This document shows positions 30,291-39,451 of a stretch of 40,153 nt of DNA, piece by piece. Position 1 is the stretch's first letter, and each line of letters opens with the position of its first letter. The DNA is from Candidatus Woesearchaeota archaeon (GTDB lineage Archaea > Nanobdellota > Nanobdellia > Woesearchaeales > UBA10216): the NCBI GenBank assembly GCA_016192915.1, contig JACPTF010000019.1:1-40153 (forward strand). The letters run 5' to 3'. A program made the position numbers and the translations under genes. The notes under the pieces are model-generated. The model saw only the letters and a list, made by a program, of their open reading frames with translations, did no database searches and was not told the origin of the DNA.

Positions 30291-32589
30291 TACGAATGAA
30301 ACAGCAAAAGAAAGAACAACATGCAGGGCGTGCGCAGGCAAAAACCTCAGCAAGGTGCTGTCCCTTGGCAAAACTCCGCCGGCAAACGCGTTTGTAAAAA
30401 AAGAAGACCTCACCAAACAGGAACACTTCTTCCCGCTTGAGCTCTCATTCTGCAACGACTGCAGCTTCGTACAGCTGACGCACGTTGTATCGCCAGAGCT
30501 GCTTTTCAGGGATTACGTTTATGTCTCGTCAACATCACCGATGTTTGTAGAACACTTCAAAGAGCTGGCTGAACAAGTGGCAAAGCGCTTTAAGATGCAG
30601 CAAGGCTCACTAGTAGTTGATGTCGGAAGCAATGACGGCATATTATTGAGGCCGTTCAAGGAAAAGGGAATGAAGGTCCTTGGGATTGACCCTGCAGAAA
30701 AGATAGCTGCAATGGCGACAAAGAACGGGATAGAAACGCTGCCACTATTCTTCAACCCTGAAGTTGCAAAGGAAATCGCCAGAACAAAAGGGAAGGCAAA
30801 GCTTGTGACGGCAACAAGCGTGTTCTCGCATGTTGACGACCTTGACGGGTTTGTGCAGGGCGTAAAAGAGCTGCTCGCGGATGACGGAGTTTTCATCATA
30901 GAAGTTTACTACCTCTACGAGCTGCTTGAAAAAAACCTGTTTGACACAATCTACCATGAGCACCTTTCATATTTTACTGTGAAGACAATCACAAGGCTGC
31001 TGCAGCGCCTTGGGATGGAAGTTTTCGATGTTGCCAAGACAGACACCCACGGAGGCTCGCTCAGGGTGCATGCCCAAAAAGCAGGAGGGCCGCACAAAAC
31101 CCAGGACACCGTCAAAAAATCCATTGAAATGGAAGACGCCAAACGCCTCTCAGAAGCGGCAACGTACGCTGAATTTGCAAAAAAAATCGAACAGAACAAG
31201 GCAAGGCTTCTTGAGCTCCTGAAGGAGGTGAAGTCAAAAGGAAAAAAGATAGTTGGCTACGGCGCCCCAGCCAAAGGCAACACACTGCTAAACTACTTCC
31301 GGATAGGGCCTGAAACGCTTGATTACATAGTTGACGACAGCCCATGGAAGCAGGGCCTCTACACGCCAGGGACGCACATACAGGTTGTGAGCTTTGACGA
31401 ATTAAGCAGGAGAAAGCCGGATTATATCCTAATACTCGCATGGAACTTCGCAGAGCCCATAATGAAAAAATGCCCTGAATTCAGCAAATTCATAATACCA
31501 GTGCCAAAGCCGCAAATCCTGAATAACATCGTGGAGGAAGACCTTGCCACAATTGCAGAGGCAATAAAAGAGGAAGCCAAAGCCCTTGCGGGAAAAACAG
31601 TGCTCATCACAGGAGGCTCGGGATTCATAGGAAGCTGCATTGTTGCCACAATCGACCTCCTGAACAGAAAATATTTGGCAAAGCCATGCAAGGTAATCTC
31701 TCTTGACATCTACATCACAGGGCAAAACTCCAAAAACAACCTCATCAAGGAGATTGACAGCGAGCACATAAAATTCGTGAAGCACGACGTTCGCTTCCCA
31801 ATCGAGATAAATGAGCCTGTTGACTACATAATAAGCGCGGCCGGGGTAGCATCACCAGTCTATTACAAAAGATACCCAATAGAAACAATAGAAGGCACCG
31901 TGTTCGGAATAAAAAACGCGCTTGAGCTTGCAAGGCACAAAAACGCCAAGTCGCTGCTCTACTTCAGCTCAAGCGAAATCTACGGAGACCCTGACCCAAA
32001 CTTCATACCAACACCGGAAACGTACAAAGGCAACGTATCGTCAATAGGAGAGAGGTCCTGCTATGACGAGTCAAAAAGGATAGGCGAGACGATGTGCATG
32101 GCACACTACGCCGTGCATAAAGTGCCCATAAGGATTGTGAGGCCTTTCAATGTCTACGGCCCTGGAATGAAAGGCACAGACTACAGGGTAATACCGACGA
32201 TGCTAAGCAACGGCCTGCAGGGAAAAGAGCTTACAGTCCACGACAAGGGGAACCAGACAAGGGCATTCTGCTACATAACCGATGCAGCAATTGGCTTCTT
32301 CAAAGTGCTCATCAGCGGCAGGAACGGAGAAGTGTACAACGTCGGGAACAGCTCAGAAGAGATAAACATGCTGGCACTTGCAGAAACAATAGCAGAAAGC
32401 GTGTTCAGCAGCAAGGCCCACGTAAAGCTGGTAAAATACCCTGACAACTACCCGCAGGACGAGCCAAGGAGGCGCTGCCCCGACCTTTCAAAGATAAAAA
32501 AAGAGCTGGGATACGAGGCAAAGGTCAGCCTAAAGGCAGGACTGCGAAGGGCATTTGAGTGGCTCAGGGATTCTGCAAACTGGCATTAA
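30283..32589 (+). CDS. C-methyltransferase fused to a nucleotide-sugar SDR
   Basis: This 768-residue protein joins two enzymes. Residues 1-430 are a sugar C-methyltransferase: zinc-like Cys pairs C14/C17 and C57/C60, the motif VVDVGSNDGILL, YHEHLSYFT and a C-terminal YGAPAKGNTLLNYF, as in TylC3/NovU-type enzymes (Methyltransf_13/23/14). Residues about 434-768 are an extended SDR: TGGSGFIG (441-448), FSSSEIYGDP, the catalytic CYDESKR (Y594, K598) and VYNVGNSSEEI; the RSCYDExKR form is closest to UDP-glucuronate decarboxylase. Fusion suggests sequential steps on one NDP-sugar. The two parts are usually separate genes. Confidence 0.85.
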   Translation: MSNTNETAKERTTCRACAGKNLSKVLSLGKTPPANAFVKKEDLTKQEHFFPLELSFCNDCSFVQLTHVVSPELLFRDYVYVSSTSPMFVEHFKELAEQVAKRFKMQQGSLVVDVGSNDGILLRPFKEKGMKVLGIDPAEKIAAMATKNGIETLPLFFNPEVAKEIARTKGKAKLVTATSVFSHVDDLDGFVQGVKELLADDGVFIIEVYYLYELLEKNLFDTIYHEHLSYFTVKTITRLLQRLGMEVFDVAKTDTHGGSLRVHAQKAGGPHKTQDTVKKSIEMEDAKRLSEAATYAEFAKKIEQNKARLLELLKEVKSKGKKIVGYGAPAKGNTLLNYFRIGPETLDYIVDDSPWKQGLYTPGTHIQVVSFDELSRRKPDYILILAWNFAEPIMKKCPEFSKFIIPVPKPQILNNIVEEDLATIAEAIKEEAKALAGKTVLITGGSGFIGSCIVATIDLLNRKYLAKPCKVISLDIYITGQNSKNNLIKEIDSEHIKFVKHDVRFPIEINEPVDYIISAAGVASPVYYKRYPIETIEGTVFGIKNALELARHKNAKSLLYFSSSEIYGDPDPNFIPTPETYKGNVSSIGERSCYDESKRIGETMCMAHYAVHKVPIRIVRPFNVYGPGMKGTDYRVIPTMLSNGLQGKELTVHDKGNQTRAFCYITDAAIGFFKVLISGRNGEVYNVGNSSEEINMLALAETIAESVFSSKAHVKLVKYPDNYPQDEPRRRCPDLSKIKKELGYEAKVSLKAGLRRAFEWLRDSANWH

Positions 32590-32695
32590 TCTCTCGTCGG
32601 AAAACTTCCGGATATCATACAAAGGTTTAAAAAGGCCAATTAACCAAGGCAGTGAAGTTGGGGTTTGGCTGTTGAAGCAGCCATATTTAAATGGG

Positions 32696-33580
32696 GTGGT
32701 TGGCACGGTTAATAAAAGAGGGAATGGCAGAGCACTTCTTATTTTTGCAATGCTGATTGTGTTTACTGGAGCGATTACTGCCGCAAGTTTCAATGATACG
32801 TCATCAAATTCTACTTTTTTAAGTAACACATCGGACAATAGTTCTCCTAGCATGCTATTGAATATTACTGATACTGTTGTGATTAACACAACAGGAAACG
32901 AAACTCCAGTCAATCAAACTCTAAGCCCAGATAATTACATGCAAAATTTAACAGACAGAATCAACCAGTCTAACACACCGTCTATTAACCAGAATCAAAC
33001 AAGCGACAGCCTGTTACCGAGTCTGCCAGAGATGCTACCTGAAAGTATTATCCTGCTGCAAAACGTAACGCCATTACCAAATCAAACCAGCGAGCAAGCC
33101 GTAAATGTAATGGCTAGCTTATCAGGCATTGGTAATCAAACCCCCAGGCTTGCCAGCAAAGTCAATAACACCTCAATAGACACGCCATACATAACTGATT
33201 ACTTGAAACTTTACAAAAACTTCTCAGACATCCAATACGAACGGCTCTCAAAAAATTCAACAGTGAAAACAAGGTTAACGGCAGGTGCTAAAGAAGATAA
33301 TCTTAGAGGATTTGAAATGGGCTACGACCGTTACGCAATACACCTTATTCTTTGCAATCATAATACAAAAACGTGCGCATTTAGGGTAAATGGCGTCACT
33401 ACAGGCGCTCTTTCAGCAAATAGCGACAAAAATGCAGTAGTGCCTTCAAAATTTGACCTTGACGAGAATTCTACTCTGGAAATAACTGGCATACAACTTG
33501 ACTACTGTAACGGCAGAAGATTCTGCAACGTCTATTACGAAGCTTACGACATTGTGAATGTGACGGTGGTAATACGATGA
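32696..33580 (+). CDS. Exported, N-glycosylation-sequon-rich surface protein
   Basis: The product has a basic N-terminus and a hydrophobic signal segment (ALLIFAMLIVFTGAITAA), then an Asn/Thr/Ser-rich region with a high density of N-X-S/T sites, and a C-terminal domain containing MGYDRYAIHLILC and paired Cys. The start is uncertain: GTG at 32696 is used because it precedes a short basic signal peptide, while the open frame runs back to 32555 inside the previous gene and the TATA-like box at 32683 is too close. It is a likely AglB substrate (inference). Its TGA overlaps the next ATG. Confidence 0.6.
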   Translation: MVGTVNKRGNGRALLIFAMLIVFTGAITAASFNDTSSNSTFLSNTSDNSSPSMLLNITDTVVINTTGNETPVNQTLSPDNYMQNLTDRINQSNTPSINQNQTSDSLLPSLPEMLPESIILLQNVTPLPNQTSEQAVNVMASLSGIGNQTPRLASKVNNTSIDTPYITDYLKLYKNFSDIQYERLSKNSTVKTRLTAGAKEDNLRGFEMGYDRYAIHLILCNHNTKTCAFRVNGVTTGALSANSDKNAVVPSKFDLDENSTLEITGIQLDYCNGRRFCNVYYEAYDIVNVTVVIR

Positions 33581-34101
33581 TTACTAACTGGCCTACTGAC
33601 CATCATGATTATAGGCGTACTGGATTCACGCTGCTGAAAGGCGACGTGAACAAGGCTGCTGATGTTGATGCTAGTAACGTGGCCTTGAAGGACTCTGTTA
33701 CCAGTGACATTATCATACGACCGAGCGTGTCGGACCTAGATAACAACGCGCATCAGGATGTTGTTACGGTCATCCATCCTCTTGGTGATGCTGGTTCTGA
33801 TGTTTATGCGATCGAAAGGCGTGACAGGATTCTGAACAGATGGTGGATGCGGACAGAGCCAAGATGGCACTTAAGCGTGCCAGTAAGCTACCCACTGCTG
33901 CCTCCAACTTTAGCAAACACAGATAGCGACAGTCAAAAAGAAGTCCTTATCGGAGTTAGAAACGGCACCTTAATAGCTTACGACGTTGCCAGCGGTGGCA
34001 TGACTATCAGTGAGAAGTGGCGCTACAAATTTAATGAAAAATACACGGCAAACGGAAGGGCAAAGTACGTTGGCACATGCTTAAAAGGTGACGAGTTATG
34101 A
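33577..34101 (+). CDS. Partial duplicate of the propeller protein at 34451
   Basis: These 174 residues match residues about 308-475 of the 912-residue protein: WPTDHHDYRRTGFTLLKGDV in both, then SDIDG/SDLDN FG-GAP loops, YAIERR/HAIERR, and EVLIGVRNGTLIAYD/EVLVGLKNGTLIAYD. The copy has no signal peptide and no phospholipase-like domain, and it ends abruptly in the middle of a propeller. The ATG lies in an ATGA overlap with the upstream stop. It may be a fragment left by duplication, or a donor for gene conversion; as a protein it would probably not be exported or folded on its own. Confidence 0.55.
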   Translation: MITNWPTDHHDYRRTGFTLLKGDVNKAADVDASNVALKDSVTSDIIIRPSVSDLDNNAHQDVVTVIHPLGDAGSDVYAIERRDRILNRWWMRTEPRWHLSVPVSYPLLPPTLANTDSDSQKEVLIGVRNGTLIAYDVASGGMTISEKWRYKFNEKYTANGRAKYVGTCLKGDEL

Positions 34102-34454
34102 AAATAACGAAATGGTGGAAGAAACTAAAAAACTGGCAGAAAGGAATTATTACAGGGATTTTTTTAGGCCTCATTTTGCCTCTATTTTTGTTTGCATTAA
34201 TGTTCATCGGAGAGCGTCTTAAACTTTCTGCTTTAATTGAATTCCCTTTCGCTATTCTACTTCTAGGTTATAACTTTATAGGCGAAATTATCGCAACCGC
34301 TATAAACTTTTTTTTAAATACGCATATACGCGCAACCTCTTCTTCACAGACCCACGATTATATTCTGTCAATAATAATCGCTGGGTCGACTTATCTTATA
34401 GTATCTACCGTTGTAGGGAAACTATTTGATCTACTAAAGGAGAGACGAAAATGA
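34098..34454 (+). CDS. Small membrane protein of unknown function
   Basis: This 118-residue protein has three membrane helices (about 16-40, 44-70 and 88-108) between a Lys/Trp-rich N-terminus and a basic C-terminus. I do not recognise the family. ATGA overlaps join it to the genes on both sides, so all are translated from one mRNA. Its codons are strongly A/T-rich, unlike the sugar island. A role in export or anchoring of the surface proteins is only a guess. Confidence 0.6.
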   Translation: MKITKWWKKLKNWQKGIITGIFLGLILPLFLFALMFIGERLKLSALIEFPFAILLLGYNFIGEIIATAINFFLNTHIRATSSSQTHDYILSIIIAGSTYLIVSTVVGKLFDLLKERRK

Positions 34455-37189
34455 GGCTTATATTCCTTTTTTCTATAATATTCTTCTTATCTTGTTCTTT
34501 TCTTGTTGAAGCTTTTAGTCCAGATCCTCCAACCAACGTTCATCAATATATTACAAACGAGTCTGGTGTGATTTGGCCGCTTATTCCTTTCGAAATCAAG
34601 TCTCACCTTTTTAACCCTCTTAATAAAAGTATAGATGATGAGGATTATGACGCTGGCGATGATATCATCCTTGGAAGTGGCGAAGAAGATAGACCTTCCA
34701 TCAATACAAGGAATCATCTATGGAATCCTGATGCGCCCAATTCCCACGCAATTTACGGTTTCTATGATGATGGTGTAGGAAACTTCGGTAGTGCTTATCG
34801 AAAAGCGGTAAAGTGGTGGAAGACAAAAGTTATTCCTCTATATCTGAGGGGAGATATTAACCAATCTTATTACTGGTTTGGTCGTGTGGTACATCTTCTT
34901 GAAGACCAAGCTATTCCAGCACACGCTCATGTAGATGCCCATCCGCCTGTAGGACCGCTTTCCGATACTTTTGAAGACTATTCAAAAACTGTTTTTAATA
35001 ATTATCACGGTGCAAGTTACTCCAACAAGTTTTATTATTACGAAGACCTTCCAAACACTACCTCTTCCTTATGGGCTGAAGTAGATGCTAGTGATAAGGA
35101 CGCCATTGAGTTATTCAGGCTATTTTGGTTTACAGCTCAACGTTCTCAATATTTCGCAAGCGACAATAAGCAAGGTAATGACTACTATGTTAATCTGAGT
35201 GGTGCTCAGAAAACTTTTAATCCATCTCTATGGAGCGGTGAAACTGTGAACCTTACGGCTAATACTACGGATCAAGTTGCTACTCATTTGAACGATATCA
35301 GTAACGCCGAGATTCCTCACGCTATGCGCGCCGTAGCCGGACTTTACAGGCTTTTTTGGGATGCTGTGCAGATTGACTGGCCTACCGATCACCACGATTA
35401 TAGGAGGACTGGTTTTACTTTGCTGAAGGGTGACGTGAACAAAGCATCTGATATCGATGCCAGTAATGTTGCTTTGAAGCAGAATATTAGTAGTGATATC
35501 TTGATTAGGCCAAGCATTTCAGATATAGATGGAAACGGTCATCAAGAAGTTGTGACCGTATTTTACGAGCTAAGTAGCGGCGGCACAGTAGCCAGCAATA
35601 CTGAAATTCACGCAATAGAAAGACGACCGAAATGGTATGCGCCGTGGCAGATAGAAACTGAGGAAAGGTGGAAAAAAGAAATACCGCTCACTTATCCATA
35701 TCTCCCGCCAACACTTGCGAATATAGATGCTGATAATGAAAAGGAAGTTCTGGTTGGATTAAAAAATGGTACACTAATAGCTTACGATATTACCAACGAC
35801 GGCTGGGGCATTGCAGAAAAGTGGAGGTACAACATTCCAGAAAAATACTCAGCAGAAGCAGGAATGTCCTTTGTTCGCTACGGCGGAGGCACTGCTGTAG
35901 CCGATATAGATTTAGATGGCAACTATGAAGTCATAACAGCCGATGCTGGACAGTCAAGCGCACCAGATTGGCCGGGAGAAGTATACATACTAGATGGAAC
36001 TACAGGAGCTAAAGAAGGAAATGCAACATTTGGCAATGGAGGAGCTTTCGGCTCTGTATCGGTAGCTAATGTTGATAACGATGACAATCCCGAAATAATA
36101 GTGCCGTCCTTCTATGGGGTTTTTGTTTACGATTATAATTCTTCTGCGACTGATAAACTAACGAAAAAATGTGACACTACATCTTCAGGCGGAGTAATTG
36201 ATGGTTCTGCTGTTGTCTATGACATAGACAGGGATAACCAATACGAGCTTATTTATACAACAGCAAACCAGTTCTGCCACGCTTCGAAAAGTTGCTCGAA
36301 TAAGCTTTATATCAAAAATGCCCAGACATGCGCTGATGAGGGACCAAGCCCAATCAGCTTGAGCGTTTATTCAAGGGTGACTCCGACAATTGCCAATCTT
36401 GATTCTGATTCTAATTATGAAATCGTTATTAGCTCCAGGTTGGATACACAATCTGAACTCGGAGAAATTTTTGCATACGATGCTTCAACTGGCGGTCAAG
36501 AATGGGGCTATGACGAATTTAATACTTTGAAAACATCTTTCGTTGCTCCAGACATCGCAGATATGAATGGTGATGGCAGGTATGACATCATATTTGGCGA
36601 AAACAATGGTTCAAAAGTTTACATCATCAATGGTAGCGGTAAAAAGAATTTCACTTATAATTTCAATGCGTTCGTAGACAGTGCTTTGGCTATAGCTGAT
36701 ATTGATGGCGATGGGAAGGCAGAGATTGCGCTGAAAAGGGAAGGCTCGCCATATGGCATACTGGCTGTTGCTGGAGGCTTCAACCAGCCACCGCAGCTTG
36801 GAAACATCAGCAACATTACAGCTAGAGTAGGAGCGCTGATTGACTTGAACGCCAGCGGCGAGGTTGCTGCTTCAGACCCTAACGGAAATGCTTTGACATT
36901 CAGCTTCAGCTCACCGTTCAACAGCTCAGGAAAGTGGCAAACTACTGTCAATGACACAGGAAATTATTCCATAATGGTGGAGGTTTCTGATGGGAGCCTG
37001 ACAGATTTTGCCTTCATTGACGTGTATGTATTCAATCAAACCGTTAATTTTGTTGGAAATTTCTCTGATGGCGCTTCCAGCAAGCTTCTGAATTATATTG
37101 CCGCTGCTAATAAGACAGTTAGTGTCAGGTTGCCAAAGAACGCAACAATAGCCTATTCACGGCTAAGGCTAGAGGGAAAAGGCTCATGA
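34451..37189 (+). CDS. Secreted protein: zinc phospholipase C-like domain plus FG-GAP beta-propeller and Ig-like domain
   Basis: This 912-residue protein has a signal peptide (about 1-21). Residues about 25-300 resemble the zinc-dependent phospholipase C/P1 nuclease fold: H31, H89, then GRVVHLLEDQAIPAHAH with H148, D152, H158 and H160, candidate zinc ligands. Residues about 308-780 form an FG-GAP/VCBS-type propeller with repeated DIDGNG, DIDLDGN, NVDNDDN, DMNGDG and DIDGDG calcium-type loops. An Ig/cadherin-like domain (about 785-865) follows. It contains several N-X-S/T sites. It overlaps the genes on both sides by ATGA. Its activity as phospholipase or nuclease is not proven. Confidence 0.75.
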   Translation: MRLIFLFSIIFFLSCSFLVEAFSPDPPTNVHQYITNESGVIWPLIPFEIKSHLFNPLNKSIDDEDYDAGDDIILGSGEEDRPSINTRNHLWNPDAPNSHAIYGFYDDGVGNFGSAYRKAVKWWKTKVIPLYLRGDINQSYYWFGRVVHLLEDQAIPAHAHVDAHPPVGPLSDTFEDYSKTVFNNYHGASYSNKFYYYEDLPNTTSSLWAEVDASDKDAIELFRLFWFTAQRSQYFASDNKQGNDYYVNLSGAQKTFNPSLWSGETVNLTANTTDQVATHLNDISNAEIPHAMRAVAGLYRLFWDAVQIDWPTDHHDYRRTGFTLLKGDVNKASDIDASNVALKQNISSDILIRPSISDIDGNGHQEVVTVFYELSSGGTVASNTEIHAIERRPKWYAPWQIETEERWKKEIPLTYPYLPPTLANIDADNEKEVLVGLKNGTLIAYDITNDGWGIAEKWRYNIPEKYSAEAGMSFVRYGGGTAVADIDLDGNYEVITADAGQSSAPDWPGEVYILDGTTGAKEGNATFGNGGAFGSVSVANVDNDDNPEIIVPSFYGVFVYDYNSSATDKLTKKCDTTSSGGVIDGSAVVYDIDRDNQYELIYTTANQFCHASKSCSNKLYIKNAQTCADEGPSPISLSVYSRVTPTIANLDSDSNYEIVISSRLDTQSELGEIFAYDASTGGQEWGYDEFNTLKTSFVAPDIADMNGDGRYDIIFGENNGSKVYIINGSGKKNFTYNFNAFVDSALAIADIDGDGKAEIALKREGSPYGILAVAGGFNQPPQLGNISNITARVGALIDLNASGEVAASDPNGNALTFSFSSPFNSSGKWQTTVNDTGNYSIMVEVSDGSLTDFAFIDVYVFNQTVNFVGNFSDGASSKLLNYIAAANKTVSVRLPKNATIAYSRLRLEGKGS

Positions 37190-39417
37190 GGTCAAAATTT
37201 AGTGTTTGGCTTGTAATTTGCATGACGCTCATACTCTTCGCAGCTACAAGAGTATCTGCTTACACAGATTGCACCCCCTCAACCTGTCCAAGTGGTTATA
37301 CTGATAATGGCATTACATGTTCAGGCAATACATGCGTGAGGGACTGCATAGTTAATGTTTGCAGCGGCAACTGGACGCAGGCCTTTTCAAGCTCGTGCGG
37401 GTGGACATTGACAGTAGTGGATGAAAAAGAGTGCTCCACGACAAGTTATAATTCGAGTGATGCAACTTATTGCTATAACTTTACTTATGACGGGCCTGGA
37501 ACTGTGCTTTTGGATGCTAAACCTGATCCGCCTTCAGGCCACACTGACTGTGATACTGAAGGTATTGGTGGATTTTTTGATAACGCTAAGAACACGCCAA
37601 CACCTTGGTTTGATAATCTTACAGGTCACCTAGGAGATGTAGCTTACACTTCAATGGATTATTTGTGGAAAGGCTCAAGGGCCCATGCTCAGTCTGATAG
37701 CGACCAGACTTATGAAAGCGATATTGCTTTAGATGGTCGCATAGTATGCGCTCCTAATACAATCGCCTGCAATCAAATTGGGCAGATAAATGAGGACTGT
37801 AGTATAAACTGTTACAACCACAAAACCTTCGCTTATGGCTACCAAGGTTACGTCGATGACGATACGCCCACAAGTGACAGTACAAGTGAAAATAACAACA
37901 ATTTATACAGGAATGCAGGCTGCGGAACAAGCAACGTTAACGGAAATAAGCTTCAGGACGTGAACTTCTATGTTTACCAAGCAAACCTAACACTGCAATA
38001 CAACGACCAAACTTGTTATAGGACAAATGAAGCTCCAAATGCCTCCAGTGTTTTAGTGCTGCCAACAAGCGCAGATGCGGGCGATAACTTATTTTGCAAT
38101 TACACTTATTCAGACCCTGAAAACTTTACAGAGCTAAACTCGTTTTACGAGTGGTGGAAAAACAGCGTGAACCAGAGCATCAATTCACAGGTTTTGCTGA
38201 AAGGAAACCTAACACCAACTGATGTTTGGTATTGTAAAGTCATGCCAAGCGATGGCCTAGCAAACGGTACAAAGGTTCAGAGCTCCAATAATGTGACAGT
38301 AGCTGGAACTGTAAAAGAACCCGTGTTATACGTAAATGGAACTCAGGTTTGGTCTACTGCAAACTATTATAGCGATTCTGAATGGATAGTTAATTTCGAT
38401 GCCCAGCTTGTGAATGCTTTAGCTAATTGCACAGCAGACGCAGAAGGGTACTGCAATGTAAACTTGACCCTTTACTCTGGAGCAGCAGGTCTGATGAACA
38501 TTTCTAGTATGGAGATATACTATGACCTTCCGCAGCCAACAGTAGTATCGCTGAAAATACAAAGCCTATCCCAGATTTATTCTAATGGCACTAACAAAGT
38601 ATTTGAATTTGTTATGGAGAATAATGGCACTTCTGCAGTTAACAACGTAACATGGAAGCTGAATTTGGGTGATGGCACTATTGTGAACAGCACGTACAAT
38701 ACAAGCTTGGCTGTGGCAGAAACCGTGAGAGTGTATGCGGCATACAATTACAGTTCCGAAGGTGATTACACTGTTACTGCAAATGCTACTGCTATTGCTG
38801 AGGGCGTAACGGCCACTAAGACACTGGTGATTAGTTCGGCTGGCACACTTTCCCTCAGCAGCTTAAAAGTACTTTATTCCAACCTATCTGAGAAAGTGTT
38901 TGAGTTTGCCATTAACAACAGCGGCGATAACAACATTAGTGTTAATTGGACTCTTAACTTCGGTGATGGAAATGTAGTAAGCAGTGTTCAAAATGCCAAT
39001 CTCAACTCCAGCAAATCCTTGTTAGTGTATGTTCAGCATAATTATTCTGCCCAAGGTGATTATTCTATCGCTGCTACTGCTCAGGGCGGCGGTCTTACAG
39101 CCTCCTCCAGCATTTCTACAGAGGTTGAGTATCTTGGCGTGAGCAACTTCTCAGTTATTAACAGCAGCGGCTCCCTGAGGACTTTTGAGGCTTATATTAG
39201 GAACTACATGACAGTTAACATGACTAATGTAAGCTGGAGCCTGAACACAGGCAACGGAATAGTAAGCAGCACAAGCCCGATAACTTTGCAGCCTCAGGAA
39301 GAAGCTTTTGTTTTTGTTGCGTACAATTACACGAGCACTGGCACTTTTGCTGCCAATTTCACAGCAGTGAATGGGTCATGGAGTGATGTGGAGGCTTTGA
39401 ACGTCACAATCACATAA
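37186..39417 (+). CDS. Secreted Cys-rich protein with three Ig/PKD-like C-terminal repeats
   Basis: This 743-residue protein has a signal peptide (about 1-25), a Cys-rich N-terminal domain with many Cys pairs (for example CTPSTCPSGY, CSGNTCVRDC), a central domain, and three tandem domains of about 90-95 residues near 450-743 with the recurring pattern VFEF..NN...V.WTLNFGDG and YNYSSEGDYTVTA. It has many N-X-S/T sites. There is no membrane anchor at the C-terminus, so it is probably cell-surface associated by interaction. The start overlaps the previous TGA (ATGA), and the gene has no sign of truncation. Confidence 0.7.
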   Translation: MRSKFSVWLVICMTLILFAATRVSAYTDCTPSTCPSGYTDNGITCSGNTCVRDCIVNVCSGNWTQAFSSSCGWTLTVVDEKECSTTSYNSSDATYCYNFTYDGPGTVLLDAKPDPPSGHTDCDTEGIGGFFDNAKNTPTPWFDNLTGHLGDVAYTSMDYLWKGSRAHAQSDSDQTYESDIALDGRIVCAPNTIACNQIGQINEDCSINCYNHKTFAYGYQGYVDDDTPTSDSTSENNNNLYRNAGCGTSNVNGNKLQDVNFYVYQANLTLQYNDQTCYRTNEAPNASSVLVLPTSADAGDNLFCNYTYSDPENFTELNSFYEWWKNSVNQSINSQVLLKGNLTPTDVWYCKVMPSDGLANGTKVQSSNNVTVAGTVKEPVLYVNGTQVWSTANYYSDSEWIVNFDAQLVNALANCTADAEGYCNVNLTLYSGAAGLMNISSMEIYYDLPQPTVVSLKIQSLSQIYSNGTNKVFEFVMENNGTSAVNNVTWKLNLGDGTIVNSTYNTSLAVAETVRVYAAYNYSSEGDYTVTANATAIAEGVTATKTLVISSAGTLSLSSLKVLYSNLSEKVFEFAINNSGDNNISVNWTLNFGDGNVVSSVQNANLNSSKSLLVYVQHNYSAQGDYSIAATAQGGGLTASSSISTEVEYLGVSNFSVINSSGSLRTFEAYIRNYMTVNMTNVSWSLNTGNGIVSSTSPITLQPQEEAFVFVAYNYTSTGTFAANFTAVNGSWSDVEALNVTIT

Positions 39418-39451
39418 ACATAAAAATAGGACGATTGAGAGGTGGTTTGAA

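Noticed and set aside
32555-32695. ATG at 32555 as the start of the sequon-rich protein
   Set aside because: It overlaps the preceding gene's end and would bury the signal segment about 60 residues inside the protein.
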